Origin: Luteibacter jiangsuensis
Lineage (GTDB): Bacteria > Pseudomonadota > Gammaproteobacteria > Xanthomonadales > Rhodanobacteraceae
DNA length: 64,000 nt
NCBI RefSeq assembly: GCF_011742555.1
Contig: NZ_JAAQQR010000004.1
Span: 248,001-312,000, forward strand
Reading direction: 5' to 3'
The notes beneath the pieces are model-generated. The model was not told where the DNA came from. It was given only the letters and a program-made list of their open reading frames with translations, and did no database searches. Position numbers and translations under genes: made by a program. Below are positions 51,209-59,738 of this stretch, piece by piece. The number at the start of each line of letters is the position of its first letter. Within the stretch, counting starts at the first letter, position 1.

Positions 51209-51762
51209 GCCGGCTGGTAACGGCCGGCGAGGTACTCGCGGGCCATGAAGAGCGCTGCGATCGAACGCCCCTCGGTGACGTCGTCGCGGGCCAGCAGTTC
51301 GTGCAGCATGTCCATGCGCCAGGGCACCACTTCCAGTTCCTCGGGTTCGTCGCCCTCGAGGCGTTCCGGATAGAGATCCTCGGCCAGCACCACGTGCGCA
51401 AGATGGGTCATATACGACGGCGAGAGCGACAGCGTGCCGAGGATCTTCAGCTTGCGGGCGCCGTATCCCACCTCTTCCTTCAGTTCGCGGTTCGCGCCCT
51501 GCTCCGTCGTTTCGTCGCGGTCGAGGCGCCCCTTGGGCACGCCCAGCTCATAGCGATCGACGCCTACGCCGTATTCCCGCACGAGAAGCACGGTGTCCGG
51601 ATCGCGCATGGCCACGATGAGCACGGCACCGAAGCCGCTGCCCTTCAGGCGCTGGTAGGTGCGCCGTTCGCCGTTCGAGAATTCGAGGTCCACTTCCTCC
51701 GCGCGGCGGAGGGGGCTGTCGGGCGCATCGCGCGTCGCGAGGATCGTGGGACGTTTGTTCAT
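51205..51762 (-). CDS. nudE: ADP-compounds hydrolase NudE
   Basis: 185 residues. Nudix hydrolase of the NudE group (ADP-ribose, Ap3A, NADH). The Nudix box is complete: G-RLDRD-E-TTEQGAN, then RELKEEVGYG, matching Gx5Ex7REUxEExGU. The following LGTLSLSPSYMTHLAHVVLA is the region typical of ADP-sugar type enzymes. Overlaps hisN by four bases (ATGA). Confidence 0.93.
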   Translation of the reverse strand: MNKRPTILATRDAPDSPLRRAEEVDLEFSNGERRTYQRLKGSGFGAVLIVAMRDPDTVLLVREYGVGVDRYELGVPKGRLDRDETTEQGANRELKEEVGYGARKLKILGTLSLSPSYMTHLAHVVLAEDLYPERLEGDEPEELEVVPWRMDMLHELLARDDVTEGRSIAALFMAREYLAGRYQPA

Positions 51763-52550
51763 CGCCCGATTGTAGCGCCAGGGGCCAGCCGGGCCAGCGC
51801 CTCGGCGTGAATGGCGGGGGTGCCGGCCAGCACGCTGCGCAAGTCCAGACCGGGCTCCCGGCCGTCCAGATCCGTGAACACGCCGCCCGCCTCGCGCACG
51901 ATGACCGCGAGCGCGGCCACGTCCAGGATATTCACGTCCGACTCGACCACGAGGTCGATGCCGCCCCGCGCCAGCAGGTGGTAATGACAGAAGTCGCCGT
52001 AGCCGCGTATGCGGTTGCTGTCGCGGATCATGCCGCCGAGCGCATCCCAGCGTCCATCCGTCGTAAGGCTCTTCACATTGCCCGTGGAGATGGACGCATC
52101 GCGCATCGCCGTGGTGTCCGCGATGCGCACGGGTTCGCCGTCGAGGAACGCGCCGCGACCACGGACGGCCCACATCCTTTCGCCGTACACGGGCGCGGAT
52201 GAAACGCCGAGCACGAGTTCGCCGCGATGCATGAGCGCGATCTGCGTGGAGAAGAAAGGCGTGCGCCGCACGAAGCTCTTGGTGCCGTCCAACGGATCCA
52301 CCAGCCAGAGGTATTCGCGCGACGTGTCGTCGGCGCCGTATTCCTCGCCGTAGATGCCCGCTGCCGGCAGCGCCTGCGCGAGGATGCCGCGAATTGCCAG
52401 TTCCGCTTCGCGGTCCGCCACGGTCACCGGCGTGTCGTCGCCTTTCACGATCACATCCACGCCCGCGCGCCAGTAATGCAGGATGATCTCCGCCGCCGCG
52501 CCCGCGGCGTCGCGCGCGGCGCCCAGCGCCTTGTCGAGGATATCGGTCAT
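51759..52550 (-). CDS. Inositol-monophosphatase-fold phosphatase (probable histidinol-phosphatase HisN)
   Basis: 263 residues, second IMPase-fold enzyme in the operon. Metal site motifs GEEYG (about 67-71), WLVDPLDGTKSFVRRTPFF, and ESDVNILDVAALAVIVREAGG. The KSF-R-TPFFSTQIAL context resembles HisN-type histidinol-phosphate phosphatases and inositol monophosphatase SuhB; substrate not certain. Four-base overlaps with gspN upstream and nudE downstream. Confidence 0.83.
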   Translation of the reverse strand: MTDILDKALGAARDAAGAAAEIILHYWRAGVDVIVKGDDTPVTVADREAELAIRGILAQALPAAGIYGEEYGADDTSREYLWLVDPLDGTKSFVRRTPFFSTQIALMHRGELVLGVSSAPVYGERMWAVRGRGAFLDGEPVRIADTTAMRDASISTGNVKSLTTDGRWDALGGMIRDSNRIRGYGDFCHYHLLARGGIDLVVESDVNILDVAALAVIVREAGGVFTDLDGREPGLDLRSVLAGTPAIHAEALARLAPGATIGR

Positions 52551-53320
52551 GGTCCTGTCCGGGGCGCGAGCCCCACCTTTCGTTGCAGGTTGACGGAGCC
52601 GTCGCGGCCGACGGGGCCGAAACGTGCGATGAGGTGCGACACGGCGCTGTCGGAAAGGCGAGGCGCAAGCTTCCCGTCGATGCGCCAGCCGAGCGGCGAG
52701 GCGGCGAGCACGGCGTTCGCCGCGAGGGATCCCTCGCCATCGTCACGCAAGGTGGCGCGCAGCACGCCCCCCGTACTGGCGGCGTCCAGAAGGAGGCCGC
52801 CAAGAGAAATGTAGCCCTCGGGCGTGCGCAGGGCGGCCTTCTTCCAGACGATGGCCGCTTCCAGAGTCATGGGCCAGTTGCCTTGCAATTCCGCGTGCGG
52901 GATGCGCCCTTCCACGACGCCCGAAGGCACGAGGTCGTCGGTGGACCCCATGCCGGCAAGGGCCGCGGCGTCGAGACGGAACGACACACCCGTCAGGGTC
53001 ACGCGGTCGGCCTCGCTCTTGTCCATGTGGCCGTCGAAACGCCCGGCACGGCCTTCGAGGTGCATGTCCAGGTCGGTCCGGCCAAGGATCGCCTGCCGGC
53101 CCAGCCGCCACGTGGCGGCGCCGAGTTCGCGACCGTCGGCCAGCAACACTCGGTCGGCGCGGCCGTTCCACAGCGTTCCGGACAACCCCTCGAAGCCCAG
53201 CCCATGCGCGCGCCGGGCCAGCAGCGGCACGGCCACGGACGCAGGAAGGAACCAGTAGAACAAGCCGCCCGCAACGGCCAGCAAGGCCACGGCCAGGACG
53301 ATCCAACGGAACCACTTCAA
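52547..53320 (-). CDS. gspN: Type II secretion system protein N
   Basis: 257 residues. One N-terminal membrane helix (6-27) and a periplasmic domain with LEGLSGTLWNGRA-like sequence (GFEGLSGTLWNGRADRVLL), the hallmark of GspN. GspN is an accessory part of the T2SS in some Proteobacteria. The start is TTG 53320 with GAGG about nine bases upstream; no ATG is available. It stands alone here, heading the hisN-nudE-cysQ-mazG operon, without other gsp genes. Confidence 0.85.
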   Translation of the reverse strand: MKWFRWIVLAVALLAVAGGLFYWFLPASVAVPLLARRAHGLGFEGLSGTLWNGRADRVLLADGRELGAATWRLGRQAILGRTDLDMHLEGRAGRFDGHMDKSEADRVTLTGVSFRLDAAALAGMGSTDDLVPSGVVEGRIPHAELQGNWPMTLEAAIVWKKAALRTPEGYISLGGLLLDAASTGGVLRATLRDDGEGSLAANAVLAASPLGWRIDGKLAPRLSDSAVSHLIARFGPVGRDGSVNLQRKVGLAPRTGP

Positions 53321-53358
53321 GCCATCACCTCGTTCCTGGGGGGGATTATCATGGGCGG

Positions 53359-54729
53359 ATGACCGATGCCCTTTTTGCCTCGACGGCAGTCGACACGCTG
53401 GTCGCCCGCGACCTCTCCGTTCTCTGGCACCCGTGCACGCAGATGCACGACCACGAGACCCTGCCCATGGTACCCGTCGTCCGCGGCGAAGGGGCATGGC
53501 TGGTGGGGGCCGACGGCAGGCGTTACCTCGACGCCGTCAGCTCCTGGTGGACCAACCTCTTCGGCCACGCGGAACCCCGCATCGGGGCGGCCCTGAAAGA
53601 CCAGCTCGACACGCTCGAACACGTCATCTTCGCCGGGTTCACCCATGCCCCGGCCCTCGAACTGGCGGAAGAACTGGTCCGGATCACGCCGGCCGGTCTC
53701 GAGCGGGTGTTCCTCGCCGACAACGGGTCCGCGGCCATCGAGGTGGCGCTGAAGATGAGCTTCCACTACTGGCTCAACCGGGGCCACGGCGAGAAAACCC
53801 GCTTCATCGCCCTCACCGGCAGCTACCACGGCGAAACACTGGGCGCGCTCTCGGTCAGCGACGTGGCGCTCTATCGCAAGACCTATGCGCCCCTGCTGCT
53901 CACGCCCGAGCTCGCGCCGTCCCCCGACACGTACGAGGGCGAGCCCGGCGAATCGCCGCAGGATCTTGCGGCGCGCCGGCTCGTCGAGATGCGCGGCATC
54001 CTCGAGCGGCACGCGCACGAAACCTGCGCCGTGATCGTGGAGCCGCTGGTGCAGTGCGCCGGGGGCATGCGCATGTACCACCCCTCGTACCTCACGGGCC
54101 TGCGCGCGCTGTGCGACGAGTTCGAGGTACACCTCATCGCCGACGAGATCGCTGTGGGCTTCGGCCGCACCGGCACGCTGTTCGCCTGCGAGCAGGCAGG
54201 CATCGCGCCGGACTTCATGTGTCTGTCCAAAGGACTGACCGGCGGCTTCCTCCCGCTTTCGGCCGTGCTCACCACGCAGGACGTCTATGCCGCGTTCTAT
54301 GCCGAATACGCCTCCGGCAAGGCGTTTCTCCACTCGCACAGCTACACCGGCAACCCTCTCGCCTGCCGCGCGGCCACCGCGACGCTGAAGATCTTCCGCG
54401 ACGACCCCGTGCTCGAGCGCAACCGCGCGCTGGCGGCCCATATGGCCGCACGGATCGCGCCGCTCGTGGATCATCCGCATGTCGCCGACGTGCGCCAGAC
54501 CGGGATGATCGCCGCCATCGAACTGGTGGCCGACAAGTCCAGTCGCGCGCCCTTCCCCGCCACCGACCGCCGCGGCCTGCGGGTCTATCGACATGGGCTC
54601 GAACATGGCGCACTGCTGCGGCCGCTGGGCAACATCGTGTATTTCATGCCGCCCTACGTGGTGACGGAGGCGGAGATCGACTTCATGGTCGACACCGCCA
54701 TCGCCGGTATCGCAAAGGCCGTCGCCTAG
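53359..54729 (+). CDS. bioA: Adenosylmethionine-8-amino-7-oxononanoate aminotransferase
   Basis: 456 residues, class III PLP aminotransferase of biotin synthesis that converts KAPA to DAPA with SAM as amino donor. Markers: LWHPCTQMHDH (substrate region specific to BioA), DAVSSWWTNLFGH, FADNGSAAIEVA-type LADNGSAAIEVALKM, GSYHGETLGALS, LIADEIAVGFGRTGT and the PLP lysine in LSKGLTGGFLPLS. Only 38 bases separate it from divergent gspN. Its TAG stop overlaps the convergent stop of the next gene in a CTAG. Confidence 0.96.
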   Translation: MTDALFASTAVDTLVARDLSVLWHPCTQMHDHETLPMVPVVRGEGAWLVGADGRRYLDAVSSWWTNLFGHAEPRIGAALKDQLDTLEHVIFAGFTHAPALELAEELVRITPAGLERVFLADNGSAAIEVALKMSFHYWLNRGHGEKTRFIALTGSYHGETLGALSVSDVALYRKTYAPLLLTPELAPSPDTYEGEPGESPQDLAARRLVEMRGILERHAHETCAVIVEPLVQCAGGMRMYHPSYLTGLRALCDEFEVHLIADEIAVGFGRTGTLFACEQAGIAPDFMCLSKGLTGGFLPLSAVLTTQDVYAAFYAEYASGKAFLHSHSYTGNPLACRAATATLKIFRDDPVLERNRALAAHMAARIAPLVDHPHVADVRQTGMIAAIELVADKSSRAPFPATDRRGLRVYRHGLEHGALLRPLGNIVYFMPPYVVTEAEIDFMVDTAIAGIAKAVA

Positions 54730-55358
54730 GACCGGAAACGCGAGATGCCCACGGGCAGATCGCCCAGCCGGGCCATCTCGCCGTCTGCGAACAGGCCAGG
54801 ATCGGCCAGGTAATCCATGGCGAACGCATGCGCGTCGGCGCCCCAGAACAGTTCGTCGCCGATCGCGAGGGTCGGCACGCCGAACACCTGCTGGCGCACC
54901 GCCTGTTCGAAGTTGGCCTGCAGCCCGGCCTTCACCTCCGGTGTACCGAGCGCGGAGCGGACGTCGGCAATGCCGAGCGCGGCGGCCAGCGGCTCCAGGG
55001 CCTCCGGCGTATCGGCGGCGCGGCCGTGCGCCCAGATCCATTCGAAGATCGCACCCACGGCATCCACCGTGGTGCCCGCCGCCACGCAGAGACGCAGCGC
55101 GGGCAACGGGTTGAACGGGTGCGCGGCGGGGAAACGCAGCGGCATGCCCTGCCTGCGAGCGCGCCACAGCGCGTAGCGATACGAGAATTCCCGCTTCCGC
55201 GGGATCTCGGCCGGCCCACGATGATTCATCTCCGTCAGCAACGCCCCGAAGAGGATGGGTCGGAGCGATACCTCGCGCTGCGCGGCCAGTTCGCGAACGG
55301 CGGGCCATTGCAGCCACGAAAACATCGAAACGAAATCGAAGTACCAGACGATCGGCAT
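54726..55358 (-). CDS. DsbA-fold 2-hydroxychromene-2-carboxylate isomerase family protein
   Basis: 210 residues, kappa-GST/DsbA-like thioredoxin fold with helical insertion. YFDFVSMFSWLQWP carries the active-site Ser of the HCCA isomerase family (F-S-Y or F-S-W), and RQQVFGVPTLAIGDELFWGADA is the conserved cis-Pro region. The enzyme in naphthalene degradation is glutathione dependent; no other such genes are here, so the substrate is unknown. Convergent overlapping stop with bioA. Confidence 0.85.
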   Translation of the reverse strand: MPIVWYFDFVSMFSWLQWPAVRELAAQREVSLRPILFGALLTEMNHRGPAEIPRKREFSYRYALWRARRQGMPLRFPAAHPFNPLPALRLCVAAGTTVDAVGAIFEWIWAHGRAADTPEALEPLAAALGIADVRSALGTPEVKAGLQANFEQAVRQQVFGVPTLAIGDELFWGADAHAFAMDYLADPGLFADGEMARLGDLPVGISRFRS

Positions 55359-55444
55359 GCACGGGGCTCCTGCGCTCGGTCCGACGACGATAGCGGTCCC
55401 TGCCCCCGGCTACAATGCGACTTTAAGTGACACGAGGCACATCC

Positions 55445-56179
55445 ATGCGCAGCATCCGCATCCACGTCGACGCTCCCCTCGCCAGCGGCAGCGACATCGT
55501 GCTGCCGGCCCAGGCGGGCGAACATGTGGCGCGCGTGCTGCGGCTCGAGGTCGGCGCGCCCGTGGTGCTGTTCTCCGGCGACGACGGGCTGGAATACGAC
55601 GCCACGCTGATCAGTGTGGGCAAGCGGGAAGTGGTGGCCTCGGTGGGCGCGGGCCGCGCGCCAGGCAACGAGTCGCCGCTGTCGCTTACCCTCGCCCAGG
55701 GCGTGGCGCGTGGGGAGAAGATGGACCTGATCGTGCAGAAGGCCACCGAACTGGGCGTCGCACGCATCGTACCGATCACAACGGAGCGGTCCGAAGTGAA
55801 GCTCGACGCCCCGCGGGCGGAAAAGCGCCTGGCGCATTGGCGCGCGGTGGCTGCGAGCGCCTGCGAGCAATCCGGCCGAGCGCTCGTGCCACGCATCGAC
55901 CCGGCCGTACCGCTTGCCACGTGGCTGGCGTCGCTGGGCGAAGGCGGCCCGGTGCGCCTCGCGCTGCTGCCCGAAGGCACGAAGCGCCCGGGCGAACTCG
56001 CACTCCGCGACGCCGCCATCCTTGCCATCGGCCCCGAAGGCGGTTTCGGCGAGCGCGATCGCGCGGCGTTGGCTTCCTCGGGGTTTACCGGATTGAAGCT
56101 CGGGCCGCGCATCCTCCGTACCGAAACGGCGGGGCTCGCTGCGATCGCGGCATTGCAGGCGCTGTACGGGGACGTATGA
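55445..56179 (+). CDS. rsmE: 16S rRNA m3U1498 methyltransferase
   Basis: 244 residues, SPOUT superfamily. Methylates N3 of U1498 in the 30S decoding region using SAM. N-terminal PUA-like domain (RIHVDAP, then EHVARVLRLEVG), then LTLAQGVARGEKMDLIVQKA-TELGV, and the trefoil-knot SAM site LAIGPEGGFGERDRAAL with LGPRILRTETAGLAA. ATG at 55445 with GAGG eight bases upstream; a GTG at 55427 is in frame but unsupported. A TACAAT hexamer (55412-55417) may be the -10. Confidence 0.95.
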   Translation: MRSIRIHVDAPLASGSDIVLPAQAGEHVARVLRLEVGAPVVLFSGDDGLEYDATLISVGKREVVASVGAGRAPGNESPLSLTLAQGVARGEKMDLIVQKATELGVARIVPITTERSEVKLDAPRAEKRLAHWRAVAASACEQSGRALVPRIDPAVPLATWLASLGEGGPVRLALLPEGTKRPGELALRDAAILAIGPEGGFGERDRAALASSGFTGLKLGPRILRTETAGLAAIAALQALYGDV

Positions 56180-56212
56180 CGCCCTGAGATGCCCTAGAGA
56201 GACCCTGCCTCT

Positions 56213-56293
56213 GTGGGAGCCGCTTCAGCGGCGATGGGTGCCCGCGGCGAGCTTGCCCGCTAACGCGGGATCGCCGGCATAGCCGGCTCCCAC
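56213..56293. repeat. REP/BIME-like palindromic element, copy 4 (inverted)
   Basis: GTGGGAGCCGCTTCAGCGGC first and GCCGGCATAGCCGGCTCCCAC last, the reverse orientation of copies 1-3. It sits between the convergent ends of rsmE and the aldo/keto reductase. Confidence 0.85.
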
Positions 56294-56315
56294 AGGGGTC
56301 TTACAAAGGACGGCC

Positions 56316-57284
56316 TCAGCCCAGCGCTTCCGCGATCCGGCGCATCGCTTCGCCGTCGAGCGACGGCACCGCGTCGAGCGCCTTCAGGTTTTCCTCCAGC
56401 TGCGCGAGCTTGCTCGCACCGAGGATCACCGTCGAGACGTTCGGATTCTTCAGGCACCAGGCCAGCGCGAGGCGCGACATCGGCATGCCCAGGTCGGTGG
56501 CGATCGGGGCCAACGCCCGGACGCTCTTCAGACGCGCACCGTCGTTTTCGAGCAGTGCCTCGCGCAGCCACGCGTAGTCGGGGTGACCCAGGCGCGAATC
56601 GTCCGGTACGCCGTCGTTGTACTTGCCGGTGAGCAGGCCGGAAGCCAGCGGCGACCAGATCGTCGTGCCCATGCCGTAACGCTGGTACAGCGGAGCGTAT
56701 TCGCGTTCGACCCGGTCGCGGTGCAGAAGGTTGTACTGCGGTTGTTCCATGGACGGCGCGACGAGATGGCGCTCGCGTGCGATGCGATGTGCTTCCTCGA
56801 TAGCCTCCGCGGGCCACTCGCTGGTGCCCCAGTACATCACCTTGCCCTGGCGGACCAAGGTGTCCATCGCCAGCACCGTCTCTTCCACCGGCGTGTCCGG
56901 GTCGGGCCGGTGGCAGAAGTACATGTCGAGGTAATCGACGCGCAGGCGGTCGAGCGCCTGGTGGCAGGCGTCGAACACATGCTTGCGCGACAGACCCCGC
57001 TGCGTGGGACGCGGATGTTCGCTGGCGCCGAAATACACCTTGCTGGACACGCAGTAGGCGTCGCGCGGTAGGCGCAGATCGGCGATGACGTCGCCCATCA
57101 GGCGTTCCGCGTCGCCGGCGTTGTACGTCTCGGCGTTGTCGAAGAAGTTGATGCCGTTGTCGTAGGCGCAAGCGATGAGCTCGCGCGCCGCGGAGCGACC
57201 CACCTGGCGCCCGAAGGTGACCCATGCACCGTAGGAGAGCGCGGAAACCTTGAGGCCGGTCGAGCCGAGTCGACGATATTCCAT
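56316..57284 (-). CDS. Aldo/keto reductase (YghZ / K+-channel beta-like)
   Basis: 322 residues, (beta/alpha)8 NADPH-dependent reductase. The catalytic tetrad is visible as Asp in NFFDNAETYN, Tyr in the same motif, Lys in VSSKVYFG and His in YFCHRPDPD. Start MEYRRLGSTGLKVSALSYG is typical. C-terminal LAWCLKNPNVSTVILGASKLAQLEENL binds the cofactor. Best fit is the group with potassium-channel beta subunits and methylglyoxal reductase YghZ. It follows pgpA by five bases. Confidence 0.9.
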   Translation of the reverse strand: MEYRRLGSTGLKVSALSYGAWVTFGRQVGRSAARELIACAYDNGINFFDNAETYNAGDAERLMGDVIADLRLPRDAYCVSSKVYFGASEHPRPTQRGLSRKHVFDACHQALDRLRVDYLDMYFCHRPDPDTPVEETVLAMDTLVRQGKVMYWGTSEWPAEAIEEAHRIARERHLVAPSMEQPQYNLLHRDRVEREYAPLYQRYGMGTTIWSPLASGLLTGKYNDGVPDDSRLGHPDYAWLREALLENDGARLKSVRALAPIATDLGMPMSRLALAWCLKNPNVSTVILGASKLAQLEENLKALDAVPSLDGEAMRRIAEALG

Positions 57285-57289
57285 GGCAA

Positions 57290-57793
57290 TCACCCGAGGA
57301 AGGCGTGGAGGATCAGGAAGAGCACCGCTCCGGCGAAAAGGCCGGCGATCACGTCGTCGAGCATGACGCCGAAGCCGCCTTTGACGCGACGGTCGAACCA
57401 GCCGATCGGCCAGGGCTTCCAGACATCGAACAGGCGGAACAGAAGGAAGCCGGCGACGACAGCCCACCATGGGGCGACCAGCGCCGGCAGCAAGGCGATC
57501 CACTGGCCCACGAACTCGTCCCATACGATGCTGCGGTGGTCGGCAACGCCGAGGATGCGGCCGGACACCTCGCAAGCCCACACACCGATGGCGAAGCCCA
57601 CGACGATGATGGCCAGCCATGCGAGCAGCGGCAGGTCGCGCAGCAAAAGCCAGGGCAACAACGCCGCCAGCGACCCGAACGTACCCTGCGCCTTGGGCGT
57701 CAGGCCGGACCCGAAACCGCATGCCAGCCAGCCGGCGGGCGAAGCGAGCAGGCGACGACGGTCCGCGGGGTCGAGTACGTATTTCGTGCTCAT
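57290..57793 (-). CDS. pgpA: Phosphatidylglycerophosphatase A
   Basis: 167 residues, four helices. Dephosphorylates phosphatidylglycerophosphate to phosphatidylglycerol in the inner membrane. Motifs GFGSGLTPKAQGTFGSLAAL at the N-terminus, then DHRSIVWDEFVGQWIAL and GGFGVMLDDVIAGLFAG, holding the family's metal-binding acidic residues. ATG at 57793 overlaps thiL by four bases (ATGA); an upstream ATG at 57811 is rejected. thiL-pgpA order is conserved in gammaproteobacteria. Confidence 0.94.
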   Translation of the reverse strand: MSTKYVLDPADRRRLLASPAGWLACGFGSGLTPKAQGTFGSLAALLPWLLLRDLPLLAWLAIIVVGFAIGVWACEVSGRILGVADHRSIVWDEFVGQWIALLPALVAPWWAVVAGFLLFRLFDVWKPWPIGWFDRRVKGGFGVMLDDVIAGLFAGAVLFLILHAFLG

Positions 57794-58743
57794 GCGGCGA
57801 AATGGTTCCAACCGGATCGCGCCGGCTCGTGCACATGGCCATGCTCGTCGAGCACGCGCACGCCCGCGCCTTCAACGATGCGGCCGATGCGCGTGGCACC
57901 ACAGCCAAGGCGCGACAGCGTGGCACCCACTTCGCCCGCGCGGTCGGCGGGAACGGTGAAGCAAAGCTCGTAGTCGTCGCCACCGCCAAGCGCGAAGTCG
58001 AGCGCATCGGCCTCCGAGAAATGCGTGAGCAAGGCAGACGAACGCGGCAGCATGGCGGCCTCGATGTCGGCACCCACACCGCTAGCCGCACAGATGTGGC
58101 CAAGATCGGCGACGAGGCCATCGGATACGTCGATGCAGGCGGTGGCCATGCCGCGCAGCGCCTGTCCGGCGGAAACGCGCGGAGTGGGCCGGTTGAGCCG
58201 ATCCACCAGCGCACCGTAAAGCGACGGGTCCGACTCGGCCAGGCAGCGGAGGCCCGCCGCGGCATCGCCGAGCGTGCCCGTGACCATCACCACATCGCCC
58301 ACCCTTGCACCGGAGCGGCGCAATGCTTCTCCCGGTGCGCAGAAGCCGTGCACCGCCACGGTGACCGTGAGCGGGCCACGCGTGGTGTCGCCACCGATCA
58401 ATGCGAGGCGGTAGGGCGTGGCAAGCTCGGCGAAACCGCGCGCGAGCCCGTCGAAGAAGGTTTCGTCGCCATCGGGCGTGGTAAGCGCGAGCAGGGCCCA
58501 GGCAGGGGTGGCGCCCATGGCGGCAAGATCGGAAAGATTGACGGCCAGCGCCTTCCAGCCGATGTCGGCGGGTGCGGTTCCCACCGGGAAATGCACGCCT
58601 TCCACCAGCGTGTCCACGGCGATCGCCAGCTCCCTGCCGGCCGGTACGGCGACGACGGCGGCATCGTCGCCGATGCCTTCCACGACATCGTCGCGATTCA
58701 CTTCGGTATGCCGGCGGATCCGTTCGATCAGATCGAATTCCAT
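57790..58743 (-). CDS. thiL: Thiamine-monophosphate kinase
   Basis: 317 residues, AIRS-fold kinase forming thiamine pyrophosphate from thiamine monophosphate. Motifs: MEFDLIERIRR at the start, VEGIGDDAAVVAVP (Mg-ATP), VDTLVEGVHFP, SDLAAMGATPAWALLAL, IGGDTTRGPLTVTV and CIDVSDGLVADLGHI. Family-typical length. Confidence 0.96.
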   Translation of the reverse strand: MEFDLIERIRRHTEVNRDDVVEGIGDDAAVVAVPAGRELAIAVDTLVEGVHFPVGTAPADIGWKALAVNLSDLAAMGATPAWALLALTTPDGDETFFDGLARGFAELATPYRLALIGGDTTRGPLTVTVAVHGFCAPGEALRRSGARVGDVVMVTGTLGDAAAGLRCLAESDPSLYGALVDRLNRPTPRVSAGQALRGMATACIDVSDGLVADLGHICAASGVGADIEAAMLPRSSALLTHFSEADALDFALGGGDDYELCFTVPADRAGEVGATLSRLGCGATRIGRIVEGAGVRVLDEHGHVHEPARSGWNHFAA

Positions 58744-58782
58744 GCGTTTCCCTTCAACGGAGAGCCATGGGTGGCGCTGTCG

Positions 58783-59229
58783 TCAGGATCGCTTCTCGGC
58801 TGTACGCCAATGCGTCGCGAGTTTGTCGAGAACGCCGTTCACATAGCTGTGCCCGTGGTCGGCACCGAAGCGCTTCGTGGCTTCCACGGCTTCGTTGATC
58901 ACCACGCGGTAGGGAACGTCGGGACGGTATTTCAGTTCGTACGCTCCCATGCGCAGGGCCGCGCGCTCGATGGGGTCGATCTGTCCCACTTCGCGATCGA
59001 CGAAAGGCTTGATGCCGTCGTCGAGTTCCTTCACGTGCTGCTCCACGCCTCGCAGGATGTCCTCGAAATACTCGAGGTCGGCCACTTCCATGTCCTGCTC
59101 GTGGCGGAACTGCTCGATGACGCTGCCCATCTTGCTGCCGCCCACCTGCCATGCGTACAGCGCCTGCAGGGCGCGGCGGCGTGCGCGCGAGCGCGCGGCC
59201 AGATCGATGCCGTGCGGAGGGGTGTTCAT
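58783..59229 (-). CDS. nusB: Transcription antitermination factor NusB
   Basis: 148 residues, all-helical RNA-binding protein that with NusE (S10) binds boxA for rRNA antitermination. Motifs: [56 protein letters not shown] and [10 protein letters not shown]. Start overlaps the ribH stop by four bases (ATGA), the classic ribH-nusB arrangement. Confidence 0.96.
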   Translation of the reverse strand: MNTPPHGIDLAARSRARRRALQALYAWQVGGSKMGSVIEQFRHEQDMEVADLEYFEDILRGVEQHVKELDDGIKPFVDREVGQIDPIERAALRMGAYELKYRPDVPYRVVINEAVEATKRFGADHGHSYVNGVLDKLATHWRTAEKRS

Positions 59230-59693
59230 CGGTCGAGCTTCGCGTAGAGGTTGACCATCTCGATGGCGACCATGGCGGCGTCGGCACCCTTGTTGCCGGC
59301 CTTGGTGCCCGCACGCTCGATGGCCTGCTCGATGCTATCGGTGGTCAGCACGCCGAAGCACACCGGCACGCCGGTCGCGTAGGCGGCCTGACCGAGGCCC
59401 TTGGCGGCTTCGCCGGCGACGTAATCGAAGTGCGGCGTGGAGCCACGGATGACCGCACCCAGGCCGATGACGGCGGCATAGGCGCCGGAACCCGCGACCT
59501 TGTGGGCCGCCTGCGCGATTTCCCAGGCACCGGGCACCCGGATGAGGTCGATCGCATCGTCCGCGACGCCGTGGCGGCGCAGCGTGTCGCGGGCGCCCTC
59601 GACCAGCGGCTCGACGACGAACGCATTGAAACGGCCCGCGACGATGGCGAAGCGGCCCTTGGGAGTGGCGAAATCGCCTTCGATGATCTTCAT
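59226..59693 (-). CDS. ribH: 6,7-dimethyl-8-ribityllumazine synthase
   Basis: 155 residues, icosahedral or pentameric lumazine synthase. Condenses ArPP derivative with 3,4-dihydroxybutanone phosphate. Motifs: [30 protein letters not shown] (substrate site), [19 protein letters not shown] with catalytic His88 region, [15 protein letters not shown] and AGNKGADAA (phosphate binding). Confidence 0.96.
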   Translation of the reverse strand: MKIIEGDFATPKGRFAIVAGRFNAFVVEPLVEGARDTLRRHGVADDAIDLIRVPGAWEIAQAAHKVAGSGAYAAVIGLGAVIRGSTPHFDYVAGEAAKGLGQAAYATGVPVCFGVLTTDSIEQAIERAGTKAGNKGADAAMVAIEMVNLYAKLDR

Positions 59694-59738
59694 GCTCGGA
59701 AAGTCCTGTGGCGATCGGCCGCCGCGCGACCGGACATT

